Positions 8,568 to 16,825 are shown, counted from the first letter of the stretch. The stretch is 64,000 bases of DNA from Pseudomonas sp. (GCF_002796985.1 NZ_PEKX01000007.1:610284-674283), one strand, 5' to 3'. The notes: generated by a model from the letters alone, not told the origin. Program-made: numbers and translations.

Positions 8568-9264
8568 CACCCGGATACTGATCGATTGCGGTTTCCCGCT
8601 GCGTGAAACCATCCGCCGTCTGGCGCGCCTGGGCGTAGAGCCCGGGCAGCTGGACGCGATACTGGTCACGCACGAACACTCTGATCACATCAACGGCGTC
8701 GAACTGCTGGCCCGGCACCATCGAATACCCGTGTACCTCAGCGCCGGCACCTTGCAGGGAATGCGCAAGCCGGTGACACCGACGGGGCTGCTCAAGTGCG
8801 GCGACCGTCTGGTACTGAAAGACCTGGAAGTCACTGCGGTGAGCGTCTCCCACGATGCGCGGGAGCCCCTGCAGTACGTGTTTTCCGATGGCCGGAAGCG
8901 CTTTGGCCAGCTCACCGATCTGGGAGCCGCCACGGCGCAGGTGCTGGAATGCTATCGTGGCCTCGATGCGTTGATCATCGAAGCGAATCACGATACCGAC
9001 ATGCTGGCCCGCGGTCCGTATCCCTACCCACTCAAGGTCCGTGTAGGCGGCCAGTGGGGACATTTGAACAACCGGCAGGCCGCCGAACTCGTGGCCCAGC
9101 TGGGCTGGGAAAGCCTGCAGCACCTGGTGCTGGCGCATCTCAGCGAAAAGAACAACTCGCCGCAGTTGGCCCGGCAAAGCTTCGTCGACACCCTCGGGTG
9201 CGACCCGGACTGGCTGCAGGTAGCCGATCAGCATTCTGGACTCGACTGGCGCACCATCGCCTGA
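8506..9264 (+). CDS. MBL-fold metallo-hydrolase
   Basis: A 252-residue metallo-beta-lactamase-fold protein with the metal motif THEHSDHINGV (HxHxDH) near residue 56, and further ligands in SHDAREP, EANHD and LAHLSEKNNS, typical of the WalJ/YycJ-like branch that includes predicted 5' exonucleases. The substrate is unknown. Its start lies inside bamC, 62 bases before that stop, so translation is probably coupled. purC follows after 29 bases. Confidence 0.85.
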   Translation: MHFAVLGSGSRGNSALVSSSDTRILIDCGFPLRETIRRLARLGVEPGQLDAILVTHEHSDHINGVELLARHHRIPVYLSAGTLQGMRKPVTPTGLLKCGDRLVLKDLEVTAVSVSHDAREPLQYVFSDGRKRFGQLTDLGAATAQVLECYRGLDALIIEANHDTDMLARGPYPYPLKVRVGGQWGHLNNRQAAELVAQLGWESLQHLVLAHLSEKNNSPQLARQSFVDTLGCDPDWLQVADQHSGLDWRTIA

Positions 9265-9293
9265 GCCCACCCCCTAAGCAAGCGGAGCCCATC

Positions 9294-10004
9294 ATGGAAA
9301 AACGCGAAGAACTCTATCGCGGCAAGGCCAAGTCGGTTTACACCACCGATGACGCTGACCGCCTCGTCCTGCTGTTCCGCAACGACACCTCGGCGTTCGA
9401 CGGCAAGCGCATCGAACAGCTCGATCGCAAAGGCATGGTGAACAACAAGTTCAACGCCTTCATCATGCAGAAGCTCGAAGCTGCCGGCATTCCGACCCAG
9501 TTCGATGCCCTGCTGTCGGACAACGAAGTGCTGGTCAAGAAACTCGCCATGATTCCGGTCGAGTGCGTCGTGCGTAACTACGCCGCCGGCAGCCTGGTGC
9601 GCCGCCTGGGCGTGGAAGAGGGCCTGCGGCTCACTCCGCCGACCTTCGAACTGTTCCTGAAGAACGACGCTCTGGGCGACCCGTTCATCAACGAATCCCA
9701 CGTCCAGGCCTTCGGCTGGGCGACTTTGGAGCAACTGGCCGAAATGAAGGCCTACTCCTTCAAGGTCAACGAAGTGCTGAACAAGCTGTTCGACGACGCA
9801 GGCCTGCTGCTGGTGGACTTCAAGCTCGAGTTCGGCGTGTTCCACGGCAAGATCGTCCTGGGCGACGAGTTCAGCCCGGACGGCTGCCGCCTGTGGGACA
9901 AGGAAACCCGCAAGAAGATGGACAAGGACCGCTTCCGCCAAGGGCTGGGCGACGTGATCGAAGCCTACGAAGAAGTGGCCCACCGCCTCGGCGTTCCGCT
10001 CTGA
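9294..10004 (+). CDS. purC: Phosphoribosylaminoimidazole-succinocarboxamide synthase PurC
   Basis: SAICAR synthetase, joining CAIR and aspartate with ATP in purine synthesis. 236 residues, the usual bacterial length, starting MEKREELYRGKAKSVYTT, with the conserved RNDTSAFDGKR, VECVVRNYAAGSL and LVDFKLEFG segments. RBS AAGCGGAG precedes ATG at 9294. Last gene of the dapA operon; tRNA-Ser begins about 95 bases further on. Confidence 0.97.
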   Translation: MEKREELYRGKAKSVYTTDDADRLVLLFRNDTSAFDGKRIEQLDRKGMVNNKFNAFIMQKLEAAGIPTQFDALLSDNEVLVKKLAMIPVECVVRNYAAGSLVRRLGVEEGLRLTPPTFELFLKNDALGDPFINESHVQAFGWATLEQLAEMKAYSFKVNEVLNKLFDDAGLLLVDFKLEFGVFHGKIVLGDEFSPDGCRLWDKETRKKMDKDRFRQGLGDVIEAYEEVAHRLGVPL

Positions 10005-10082
10005 TCCGACGAGCGCGCGCAAGCGCCTGATACCACGCGAAAAAATCCTGAAACAGGGCTTCGCCTTCGGGCTTCAAGCTGG

Positions 10083-10088
10083 TATGAT
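10083..10088 (+). promoter_or_regulatory. Candidate -10 element for tRNA-Ser
   Basis: TATGAT ends 11 bases upstream of the tRNA 5' end, at the expected distance. The -35 element is not clear. Confidence 0.4.
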
Positions 10089-10099
10089 GCGCGCCGCAC

Positions 10100-10189
10100 G
10101 GAGAGATGCCGGAGTGGCCGAACGGGACGGATTCGAAATCCGTTGAACTGGCAACAGTTCCTAGGGTTCAAATCCCTATCTCTCCGCCA
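10100..10189 (+). tRNA. tRNA-Ser (anticodon CGA)
   Basis: A class II tRNA with long variable arm: acceptor GGAGAGA pairs with TCTCTCC, anticodon CGA at 10134-10136 in the loop ATTCGAAAT, variable arm around GAACTGGCAACAGTTC, T-arm GGGTTCAAATCCC, and encoded CCA. Close match to E. coli tRNA-Ser(CGA). It lies directly after purC, as in P. aeruginosa. Confidence 0.96.
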
Positions 10190-10203
10190 TTATTGCAATG
10201 GCT

Positions 10204-10246
10204 GAAGCCCCTGAAATTCCTGGAATTTCAGGGGCTTCGTCTTTTC
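10204..10246 (+). terminator. Rho-independent terminator after tRNA-Ser
   Basis: A 17-bp perfect stem GAAGCCCCTGAAATTCC / GGAATTTCAGGGGCTTC with a one-base centre, followed by GTCTTTT. Starts 15 bases after the tRNA. Confidence 0.85.
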
Positions 10247-10277
10247 TGCGCTCTGAAAATCTCCACCCTACGCCCCA

Positions 10278-10643
10278 TCACCCGCAATACCCATCCATCT
10301 TCTCTCGATTCCCCTGCGTGGGGTTCGCCTGGTACTGCTGTAGCCAGAACTGGCACGGGGCACTGTTGAAGCGCTTTTCCTGCGCCGATTTCTCGATCTG
10401 ACGATTCTGCTGTTCCTGCACGGCCTGCTGGCGTTGCAGATATTGCTGGAACATTTCTTCGTTGCTGCGCGGTGAAGGGAGGGTGGCAGGTGTTGCCACG
10501 GGTGGTTGAACCAGCCGTGTAGCAAGAGCAGGCGGGACGTCGCGCCAGATCAGCCACGCGGTAGCGGCGACGGCCAGGCAGCCGAGCCAGATGCCAGCGG
10601 CGATGGCGAGGGTGAGTTTCCAGAAGCTGAGGGGCTGGGGCAT
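10278..10643 (-). CDS. Small single-pass membrane protein of unknown function
   Basis: About 121 residues if it starts at ATG 10643 (MPQPLSFWKLTLAIAAG). The reading frame stays open upstream, but that part is low-complexity Pro/Ser and I exclude it. One strong membrane helix (about residues 7-30, AIAAGIWLGCLAVAATAWLI) is followed by a Pro-rich stretch and a Gln/Glu-rich helical region (MFQQYLQRQQAVQEQQNRQ) that may form a coiled coil, ending in a short Cys-containing tail. I do not recognise the family. Topology suggests a cytoplasmic N-terminus and periplasmic tail. Confidence 0.6.
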   Translation of the reverse strand: MPQPLSFWKLTLAIAAGIWLGCLAVAATAWLIWRDVPPALATRLVQPPVATPATLPSPRSNEEMFQQYLQRQQAVQEQQNRQIEKSAQEKRFNSAPCQFWLQQYQANPTQGNREKMDGYCG

Positions 10644-10743
10644 GGGTCGAGGCTTTGGTTGGCTAAGCCCCACTGATAACCCATCCGAGTCCTGAAGGGA
10701 AAGAGGCTGGCCCGCGGCGCCGGAGGGCGTCGCGGGCGTCGGC

Positions 10744-11091
10744 TCACTTCGGGGCGGCGGCGGACTCGTACGCTTCGAGGGCGCGCAGGGAGTAGATATA
10801 GGCTGCGCCGGCATTGAGGGAGATGGCGGTGGCGAGGGTCTGGGCAATCTCGGCTTCGGTGGCGCCGGCTTTGCGGGCGGCTTCGGCGTGGACGCCGATG
10901 CAACCGTCGCAACGGGTGGTGATGGCCACGGCGATGGCGATCAGTTCGCGGGTCTTGGCATCCAGGGCGTCGCCGTCGGCGGCGGCGGCTTCCAGGGCCT
11001 GGTAGGCGGCGATCATCTTCGGGTGTTTCTTGCCCAGGGCACCGAAGGCTTTCTTCACGGCGGGGACGTACTCGGACCAGTTGAACAGCAT
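10744..11091 (-). CDS. Carboxymuconolactone decarboxylase/AhpD-family protein
   Basis: A 115-residue protein with the AhpD-like core: CDGCIGVH gives the CxxC plus histidine (CxxCxxxH) of the alkylhydroperoxidase active site, preceded by KTRELIAIAVAI. The presence of both cysteines argues for peroxidase or disulfide reductase activity rather than decarboxylation of carboxymuconolactone. Single gene, with about 100 bases separating it from the membrane protein downstream. Confidence 0.87.
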   Translation of the reverse strand: MLFNWSEYVPAVKKAFGALGKKHPKMIAAYQALEAAAADGDALDAKTRELIAIAVAITTRCDGCIGVHAEAARKAGATEAEIAQTLATAISLNAGAAYIYSLRALEAYESAAAPK

Positions 11092-11234
11092 GATGCTTCT
11101 CCATGAGGCAGGGAGGGATGGGGTGTGGCCTTGAAGCTTAGTCTGCGCCAGCCGGCTCGCCGGGTATTGTCTGTTCTGCTCAGAGTTTTCATCGATGCGC
11201 TCGACTGCCGTTGGGCAAGCGCGTGCGTCACCCG

Positions 11235-11717
11235 TTAATGGACGTCGAGGATTTCGTAGCGCTGGCGAGCGCTGCCCGTACCGACTTCCACTTCGTCGCC
11301 GGGGTGACGATGGAGCAGGGCGCTACCCAGCGGGGCGCGGGTGGTGATGACGAGGATCTCGCTGCCTTCGTACTGCACCTTGACGCCGGCGCCGTCCGGG
11401 CCGAGGAAGACCCAGCGCCGCTGATCCTGTGCGTTGGCCAGTTGCACCAGGGCACTGGTCTGAATGCCTTGTTCTTCGTCGAAGTCGCGCAGTTGCAGGT
11501 TCTCGAACAGTGACAGCGCCTGGCGGATCTCGTCGACGCGACGTGACTGGCCGGCGGCGAGATAGGCGGCTTCCAGGCCGAGGGTGTCGTATTTGTTTTC
11601 GGCGATATTCTCCTCGTGGGTCGCGGTCTCGTGGGCCGTCTGGGCGGCGCGCACGGCGACGTCGAGGTCTTCGGCAAGGCGGCTGAGGATCAATTGGTAG
11701 GCGCGTTTCTTGTCCAT
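11235..11717 (-). CDS. GreA/GreB-family transcription elongation factor-like protein
   Basis: 160 residues with an N-terminal helical hairpin (about residues 1-75; EENIAENKYDTLGLEAA resembles the acidic Gre coiled-coil tip) and a C-terminal FKBP-like domain (about 80-158, with APLGSALLHRHPGDEVEV matching the Gre signature PLGxALLGxxxGDxV). This is the architecture of proteins that enter the RNA polymerase secondary channel. It is neither canonical GreA nor GreB, and its effect on polymerase is not predictable. Monocistronic. Confidence 0.8.
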   Translation of the reverse strand: MDKKRAYQLILSRLAEDLDVAVRAAQTAHETATHEENIAENKYDTLGLEAAYLAAGQSRRVDEIRQALSLFENLQLRDFDEEQGIQTSALVQLANAQDQRRWVFLGPDGAGVKVQYEGSEILVITTRAPLGSALLHRHPGDEVEVGTGSARQRYEILDVH

Positions 11718-12000
11718 GGCGGCAGGCTGGAAATAAAGGCGCCTATCCTAGGGCCTTTACCCGATGCTCGCGACCCTTTCCAGCTCGCTGCCGAGTATCT
11801 GACCGGCACAGCACAGGGGGGCGGACTACTTGATGTTGTGCTCCTGGCGAAACCGTTCGGCGGTGTGTATTTCCACGCTCATCTCCCTAACGATCCGGGT
11901 CCTGCCTGAGTTTCGGGGGTGGGAATGATCATCTCCGCCTTTGTGTGCTTACAGCATTTGATGGTATTTTTGCAGAAAATACACTGAATGGAGTTTCGCC
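11718..12000. other. Intergenic region upstream of the Xre-RES module
   Basis: 283 bases without a convincing gene. The GreA/GreB-like gene is read away from it leftward. The right third becomes AT-rich and contains the promoter and palindrome of the toxin-antitoxin operon. A reverse-strand reading frame of 18 codons (11826-11881) is too short and unsupported to call. Confidence 0.5.
11965..11983 (+). promoter_or_regulatory. Palindromic operator candidate for the Xre-RES operon
   Basis: GTATTTT, 5-base spacer, AAAATAC: a perfect 7-bp inverted repeat 17 bases before the antitoxin ATG, overlapping the likely -10/start region. Xre-type antitoxins of RES modules autorepress their operon, and this is the only dyad in the leader. 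Confidence 0.6.
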
Positions 12001-12369
12001 ATGAGCGCTCTGCTGAAGGAAAACCCGGCTGCCGACACCGTCCTGGCGAAAGCGGTGCTGACCGCCCGCGAGCATCTGGCGATGACTCAGCAGGAGTTGG
12101 CCGCCATCGTCGGCGTAGACCGCAGCGCGGTGAGCCGCTGGAAGCAGAACGGTCTGCGCGTGGACAGCAAGACCGGGGAACTGGCGCTGCTGTTGGTGCG
12201 TATCTACCGCGCGCTGTTCGCTCTGTTCGGCGGCAACCATGAAGACATGCGCCATTTCCTGCGCACCGAGAACCGTCACCTGGGTGGCGTGCCGCTGCAG
12301 TTGATGGAGCAGGTGCAGGGGCTGGTCGCGGTGGTCGAGTATCTCGACGCCATCCGGGGCAAGGTCTGA
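12001..12369 (+). CDS. Antitoxin of RES-Xre (MbcA/ParS/Xre-type) toxin-antitoxin system
   Basis: A 122-residue protein with an N-terminal helix-turn-helix (about residues 25-50, MTQQELAAIVGVDRSAVSRW) and a helical C-terminal region with RIYRALFALFGGN, the type found in MbcA/ParS/Xre antitoxins (DUF2384). It should neutralise the RES toxin encoded immediately downstream and repress the operon through the palindrome at 11965-11983. The stop TGA abuts the toxin ATG (TGAATG), which favours coupled translation. RBS TGGAG precedes ATG 12001. Confidence 0.85.
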   Translation: MSALLKENPAADTVLAKAVLTAREHLAMTQQELAAIVGVDRSAVSRWKQNGLRVDSKTGELALLLVRIYRALFALFGGNHEDMRHFLRTENRHLGGVPLQLMEQVQGLVAVVEYLDAIRGKV

Positions 12370-13134
12370 ATGTCCGTCGCGGCTGGGGCCCGTCTCTGGG
12401 CAAACCATGAGGAATCTGTCATTGCCCCGATGCGCGGGCGTCTGGTGCGACTGGTGGAGAGCCAGGGCCAGGTGGCGACCCTGCAACTGGTGGACACCCT
12501 GGAAGAGCAGTCGCTGCTGGAGGAGTTGCTGGAAACCAGCAAGCCGCGCATGCCGCCACCGGCCGAGCCGCTGCACTATCTATTGAAGACGCCGTTCCGC
12601 TATCCACCGCTGCGCTGGGGCTCGCGCTTCGGCCGGCGCCATGAGCCGAGCCTGTTCTACGGCGCGCTCAAGCTGGAGACGGCCATGGCGGAGTCGGCTT
12701 TCTATCGCTTCGTACTGTGGGAAGGCATGGCAACGCCGCCGCCCAGCGGACGGATTCTTTCCGAACATGCCTCGTTCGAAGCACGCTTCCAGGTACAGAA
12801 GGGCGTGCGCCTGCACCTTCCTCCGTTCCGCGAGCACGAGGCGCTGCTCGATCCGCAGGATTACAGCGTCACCCAGGGCCTGGGCAGCGCCATGCGGGAT
12901 GCTGGTGTGGAGGCTTTCGAGTATCGCTCGGCACGTTGTCCGCAGGGCGGTATCAATGTGGCGCTGTTCGTCCCCTCGGCCTTCACCGAGAAGCGGCCAC
13001 GCAACCTGATGCCCTGGCTTTGCGAGACCACTTCGGAGTACGTCGCCTTCAAGCATGCCCAGGTGCCGGACAGCCCGCGCATCCATCGACGTGAGCAATT
13101 CCTGATCGATGGCAGGCTGCCGCATCCGGCCTGA
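12370..13134 (+). CDS. RES-domain toxin
   Basis: A 254-residue protein with a RES domain in the central part (about residues 75-220). Characteristic elements are the RWGSRFGRRH arginine cluster, the following FYGALKLETAMAESAFYR segment with Tyr and Glu, and a distal EYRSAR with serine. RES toxins studied so far (MbcT, ParT, Res of P. putida) degrade or transfer from NAD+, depleting it or ADP-ribosylating targets. The N-terminal 70 residues lie outside the core domain. The pair shows no sign of decay. It belongs to the variable region between two conserved blocks. Confidence 0.85.
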   Translation: MSVAAGARLWANHEESVIAPMRGRLVRLVESQGQVATLQLVDTLEEQSLLEELLETSKPRMPPPAEPLHYLLKTPFRYPPLRWGSRFGRRHEPSLFYGALKLETAMAESAFYRFVLWEGMATPPPSGRILSEHASFEARFQVQKGVRLHLPPFREHEALLDPQDYSVTQGLGSAMRDAGVEAFEYRSARCPQGGINVALFVPSAFTEKRPRNLMPWLCETTSEYVAFKHAQVPDSPRIHRREQFLIDGRLPHPA

Positions 13135-13211
13135 CCGTTCATCGTATCGCCCTCTACGCGTCATGGTCAGCGGTGTATGTTTCCGGATGGCCAAGCAGGG
13201 AGCGCCAGACC

Positions 13212-13421
13212 ATGGATATACGGATAGCCGTCCATCCCAGCGACGATCGTCGCTGGCGCGTGTACCTCAATCAGTTCTTCTACGACTGCAACAGCCGCAG
13301 CGCGGCCGAGCGCATTTATGCGCGGGTTTGTGCCGCCGAGCAGCAGGCGATTCAGCTTCCCAGCCCGCCCAAAGTTGCCCGGCCGCAGCGCTTGTTGCGC
13401 CGCCAGATTCAGATCGCATGA
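13212..13421 (+). CDS. Small protein of unknown function (69 aa)
   Basis: ATG at 13212 (MDIRIAVHPSDDRRW) preceded by GGGAG at about 10 bases. The product is basic, with an aromatic stretch (WRVYLNQFFYDC) and an Ala-rich helical segment, and no membrane segment. I do not recognise it. Codon third positions are G/C-rich, like neighbouring genes, which supports coding. It follows the RES toxin by 77 bases on the same strand, but nothing ties it to the toxin functionally. Confidence 0.5.
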   Translation: MDIRIAVHPSDDRRWRVYLNQFFYDCNSRSAAERIYARVCAAEQQAIQLPSPPKVARPQRLLRRQIQIA

Positions 13422-13877
13422 CATTCTCCGGGAATCGGCGTTGGAAGAGGGAGCTTCCGATGCGTGCGTTATCCGGTTGAATACGCGGTTCACCTGAGAA
13501 TATTTCTTATCCGCCGCCCTGAAACGGGGCGGTCGGCTGCTGCGTGGCGCGCACTTGTGCACAATGCTGACGCACTCTGTCAAGCCCTCGAAACATTGCA
13601 GTTGGCCACCTCGTAAATTTCCTTGCGTTTTTTAACTTATTGAAAAATAAGGGAAATTTTGATTGGTGAAAAAATCACCAATCTGTCACCCGGCCCCGGT
13701 TCACTGGGGGTATGGGCTGTTTTCAGCAAGTTCTCCACTGAGTTATCCACAGTTTCTGTGGATTGTCCCGAGCGCTTGCTCAGGAGCCTTGTTCCAGGGC
13801 CTTTACAGCGGACGAAGCGGCCTGAGGCGGCCGGCTGTTAGACTGGCGCGATCCATTGCCACACCCCGGAGCCCTGC
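13422..13877. other. 456-base intergenic region holding DnaA-box element A
   Basis: No gene visible. The left part is ordinary GC-rich sequence. From about 13605 it becomes AT-rich and contains the element annotated at 13628-13765. The rmuC promoter presumably lies in the right part. Confidence 0.6.
13628..13765 (+). repeat. Intergenic element A with inverted DnaA boxes (related to 37293-37415)
   Basis: From left to right: TTTTTTAAC with TTATTGAAAAATAAGG; a perfect inverted repeat GATTGGTGA-AAAAA-TCACCAATC (13661-13683); ATCTGTC at 13681; and at 13743 a consensus DnaA box TTATCCACA followed five bases later by the inverted near-box TGTGGATTG (13757-13765), together forming ATCCACAG-TTT-CTGTGGAT. 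The second element shares these blocks, with exactly 61 bases from ATCTGTC to the GTTATCCACA in both. Function unknown. Confidence 0.65.
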
Positions 13878-15356
13878 ATGCCCCTCGATCTTTCCGCCCT
13901 GTTGCTCGGTGCACTCGCCGGATTGCTGCCCATGGCAGCGCTTGCCTGGCGCCTGCAGGCACGGCGGGTGGAGGTGGAGCAGGAGTCGACCCTGCTGCGC
14001 GAGCGCCTGGCGACGGCACAACTGGCGCAGGACGGTCTGTCCGCCCAGGCTGAGGCGGATCGCGAGGCCTTCCAGCGCCTGAGCGGCCGGCACGGCGAGC
14101 TTTCTGCCGAGGCGGCGGCGTTGCGCCGCGAAGTCGAATTGAGCAAGGAAGAGCGCGCGCGCCTGGGCAATGCCGAGCAAGACTGGCAAGCCGAGCGCGC
14201 CGACAAGGAAGTCGAGCTGCGCCGGCTCTCCGCCGAGCATGCGGCACTGTCGGCCGAGTTGCGCGAGCAGCAGGACAATCACCAGCAGCGCCTGGGTGAT
14301 CTGCAGGCCGCAAAGGACGATCTGCGCGCACAGTTCGCCGAGCTGGCCGGGAAGATCTTCGATGAACGCGAACAGCGCTTCGCCGAGTCCAGCCAGCAGC
14401 GGCTCGGGCAGTTGCTCGACCCGCTGAAGGAGCGCATCCAGTCCTTCGAGAAGCGTGTGGAGGAAAGCTATCAGGCCGAGGCTCGTGAGCGTTTCTCGCT
14501 GACCAAGGAGCTGGAACGTCTGCAGCAACTGAACCTGCGCCTGGGCGAGGAAGCCACCAACCTGACCCGCGCGCTGAAGGGCCAGAAGACCCAGGGTAAC
14601 TGGGGAGAACTGGTACTTGAGCGCGTGCTGGAGCATGCCGGCCTGGAGAAGGGCCGCGAATACGAAACTCAGGTCAGCCTGCGCGCGCCGGATGGCGAGC
14701 GCTTCCAACCCGACGTGCTGATTCGCCTGCCCGGCGACAAGCAGGTGGTGGTGGACGCCAAGGTCAGCCTGACGGCCTACCAGCAGTTCATCGCCGCCGA
14801 AGATGAAGTAATCCGCCAGCAGGCGCTGAAGGCGCATGTGCTGTCGCTGCGCAACCATGTGAAGGGGCTTTCCGGGAAGGATTACCGCCGCCTCGAAGGC
14901 CTGCACAGCCTCGACTTCGTGCTGCTGTTCATGCCGATCGAAGCGGCCTTCTCGGCGGCGCTGCAGGCCGAGCCGAACCTGTTCCAGGAAGCCTTCGAGC
15001 GCAACATCGTGATCGTCAGCCCGACTACCTTGCTGGCGACGCTGCGAGTGATCGACAGCCTGTGGCGACAGGAGCGGCAGAACCAGAACGCCCGCGAGAT
15101 CGCCGAGCGCGCCGGGGCGCTGTACGACAAGTTCGTGCTCTTCGTGCAGGACCTGGACGAGATGGGCACTCGCCTGCAACAGCTGGACAAGACATACGCG
15201 GCGGCGCGCAACAAGCTCTGCGAAGGGCGCGGCAACCTGATCAGCCGCGCCGAGCAGGTGAAGCTGCTGGGCGCGCGGGCCAGCAAGAACCTGCCGACAG
15301 ACTGGCTGGAGCGAGCGTTGAGTGATGATGCGCCGTTGGTGGAAGAGGGCGAGTAG
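13878..15356 (+). CDS. rmuC: DNA recombination protein RmuC
   Basis: A 492-residue protein: an N-terminal membrane anchor (LLLGALAGLLPMAALAW), a long charged coiled coil (about residues 25-190), then the RmuC nuclease-fold domain (about 210-430) with GNWGELVLERVLEHAGL and the QVVVDAKVSL segment carrying the D-x-K of the PD-(D/E)xK-like fold. In E. coli loss of RmuC raises inversion at short inverted repeats; recent work treats it as a restriction-like nuclease. Preceded by the DnaA-box element; followed by a REP repeat. Confidence 0.93.
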   Translation: MPLDLSALLLGALAGLLPMAALAWRLQARRVEVEQESTLLRERLATAQLAQDGLSAQAEADREAFQRLSGRHGELSAEAAALRREVELSKEERARLGNAEQDWQAERADKEVELRRLSAEHAALSAELREQQDNHQQRLGDLQAAKDDLRAQFAELAGKIFDEREQRFAESSQQRLGQLLDPLKERIQSFEKRVEESYQAEARERFSLTKELERLQQLNLRLGEEATNLTRALKGQKTQGNWGELVLERVLEHAGLEKGREYETQVSLRAPDGERFQPDVLIRLPGDKQVVVDAKVSLTAYQQFIAAEDEVIRQQALKAHVLSLRNHVKGLSGKDYRRLEGLHSLDFVLLFMPIEAAFSAALQAEPNLFQEAFERNIVIVSPTTLLATLRVIDSLWRQERQNQNAREIAERAGALYDKFVLFVQDLDEMGTRLQQLDKTYAAARNKLCEGRGNLISRAEQVKLLGARASKNLPTDWLERALSDDAPLVEEGE

Positions 15357-15364
15357 CAGCTCTT

Positions 15365-15465
15365 GTAGGAGCGAGCTTGCTCGCGAAGCCTGATTTCCTG
15401 GATGCGCTGATGCAGCCGGCGGCTTCTGTTCGCGAGCAAGAACTGGGCGTCCCCCTCGATCCTAC
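15365..15465. repeat. REP/BIME-type palindromic repeat 1 (asymmetric)
   Basis: Left unit GTAGGAGCGAGCTTGCTCGC (15365 onward) and an inverted partner beginning TTCGCGAGCAAG (15429) whose second half is not the usual CTCGCTCCTAC but a divergent GGCGTCCCCCTCG run ending in TCCTAC. Lies between the convergent genes rmuC and the FAD oxidoreductase. Confidence 0.8.
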
Positions 15466-15478
15466 GAAAAGCGCACCC

Positions 15479-16825
15479 TCAGAACAGCGAGTAGGGCTTG
15501 CCTGCCGTCCCATCGGCGAAGCGCCGCAGCCGGAAGGCATGCAGGTCCATGCCGGACTCGCCCTTGTGAATCCACTGGCTCATCAACTGCCCGACGATGG
15601 GCCCCATGGCAAAGCCGTGGCCGCAGAACCCGGTGGCGATCAGCAGGCCGGGCACTTCCGGCGGAGCGTCAAGCACCGGGATGCCGTCGGGCAGCACGTC
15701 GATCAGGCCAGCCCAGCTTTCCACCACCTTCACGTCGCGCAGCGCTGGGAATGCCCGGGCGAGGTTGTTTTGCGCCTGGAAGACGCGCGAGGTGTTGGCC
15801 TTCACCTGTGGATCGCGCTCGCCAAGCACCGGGCCGTTCACGTTGCTTTCCGAACCCGGCAGGCGCTGGCGCAGGTCGTGCAGCAGCGCGCCATTGAGCT
15901 TGAACGAGAAGCTCGCGCGGTTGGCCGGCAGGTGCGGCAGGTAGTGCCGGGCGCCGCGCAGATAGTCGAGATTCAGGTCGATATCGGCCTGGGTTTCGTC
16001 GGCGAGGTTGAGGCTGCCGTCGGCCCGCTGGCGAAAGCCGATGCCGTGGCCGATGAAGCTCTGCGCGCCTACGTCCGGGCCTGGGCTGGTGCGCGAGACA
16101 GTGCAGCGTACGGCCTGTTGCGGCAATGTCAGACCGAGGCTTTGCACCAGGCGCCAGCTGCTCGCGCCGGCGCAGACCAGCAACTGCCGGGTCTTCACGT
16201 AGCCGCACTCGGTCTGCACACCGCAGATGGCGCCAGCAGCACGGTCGATGCCGGTGACGCCGCAGCCTTCGACGAACACGGCGCCGCGCTCGATGGCCCG
16301 TAGTGCATAACCGGGTGCAACCCGGCGTGGCTCGGCCTGGCCGTCGTTGGCGGTGTAGAGGGCGCCGAGTGCGGGGTCGCTCAACGCCGGCATCCGTTGC
16401 ACGACTTCTGCGCGGCTCAGCAGTCGGGTACCGAGACCGAAGTTGGCGGCGACTTTCAGCCAGTCCTCGTACTGGTGCTGCTGCTCCGGCGTTTCGGCCA
16501 GGTACAGGCAGCCGCCGTGGCGCCATTCCAGCGGCAGTTGCAGTTCTTCTTCCAGGCGTTCCCACAGCGGGATGGCCGCCATCATCAGCGGTACTTCCGC
16601 CGGGTCGCGCGCCTGCTGGCGAACGAAGCCCCAGGCGCGGGTGGATTGCTGGCTGGCGAGGCCCGCCTTGTCCAGCACCAGTACGCTCAGGCCAAGGCCG
16701 GCCAGCTGCCAGGCGGTGGCGCAGCCCATGATGCCGCTGCCGGCGATGACCACGTCGACCTGCTCCGGCAAACGCTCCACGCGGGAGGATAGGGCGGGGT
16801 GAAGGGGGTAGGTTCCCATCGGCAT
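15479..16825 (-). CDS. FAD-dependent oxidoreductase (DAO/DadA-like family)
   Basis: 448 residues with an N-terminal Rossmann motif GSGIMGCATAWQLAGLG (about residues 25-41), an LASQQSTRAWGFVRQQ segment near the flavin, and a C-terminal ATGFCGHGFAMGPIVGQ typical of the D-amino-acid/sarcosine/glycine oxidase superfamily. The substrate is probably an amino or imino acid but cannot be fixed. ATG at 16825 has AGGGA upstream. The frame remains open far upstream through the next gene, and that part is a shadow. It may be read through from the operon to its right (89-base gap). Confidence 0.85.
   Translation of the reverse strand: MPMGTYPLHPALSSRVERLPEQVDVVIAGSGIMGCATAWQLAGLGLSVLVLDKAGLASQQSTRAWGFVRQQARDPAEVPLMMAAIPLWERLEEELQLPLEWRHGGCLYLAETPEQQHQYEDWLKVAANFGLGTRLLSRAEVVQRMPALSDPALGALYTANDGQAEPRRVAPGYALRAIERGAVFVEGCGVTGIDRAAGAICGVQTECGYVKTRQLLVCAGASSWRLVQSLGLTLPQQAVRCTVSRTSPGPDVGAQSFIGHGIGFRQRADGSLNLADETQADIDLNLDYLRGARHYLPHLPANRASFSFKLNGALLHDLRQRLPGSESNVNGPVLGERDPQVKANTSRVFQAQNNLARAFPALRDVKVVESWAGLIDVLPDGIPVLDAPPEVPGLLIATGFCGHGFAMGPIVGQLMSQWIHKGESGMDLHAFRLRRFADGTAGKPYSLF

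Noticed and set aside
11826..11881. 18-codon minus-strand frame in the gap before the Xre-RES module
   Set aside because: Too short, no clear ribosome-binding site and no recognisable product; could be a remnant but cannot be supported.
13803..15179. 458-codon minus-strand frame opposite rmuC
   Set aside because: Leu/Gln-rich shadow of the RmuC coiled coil; no independent start signals.
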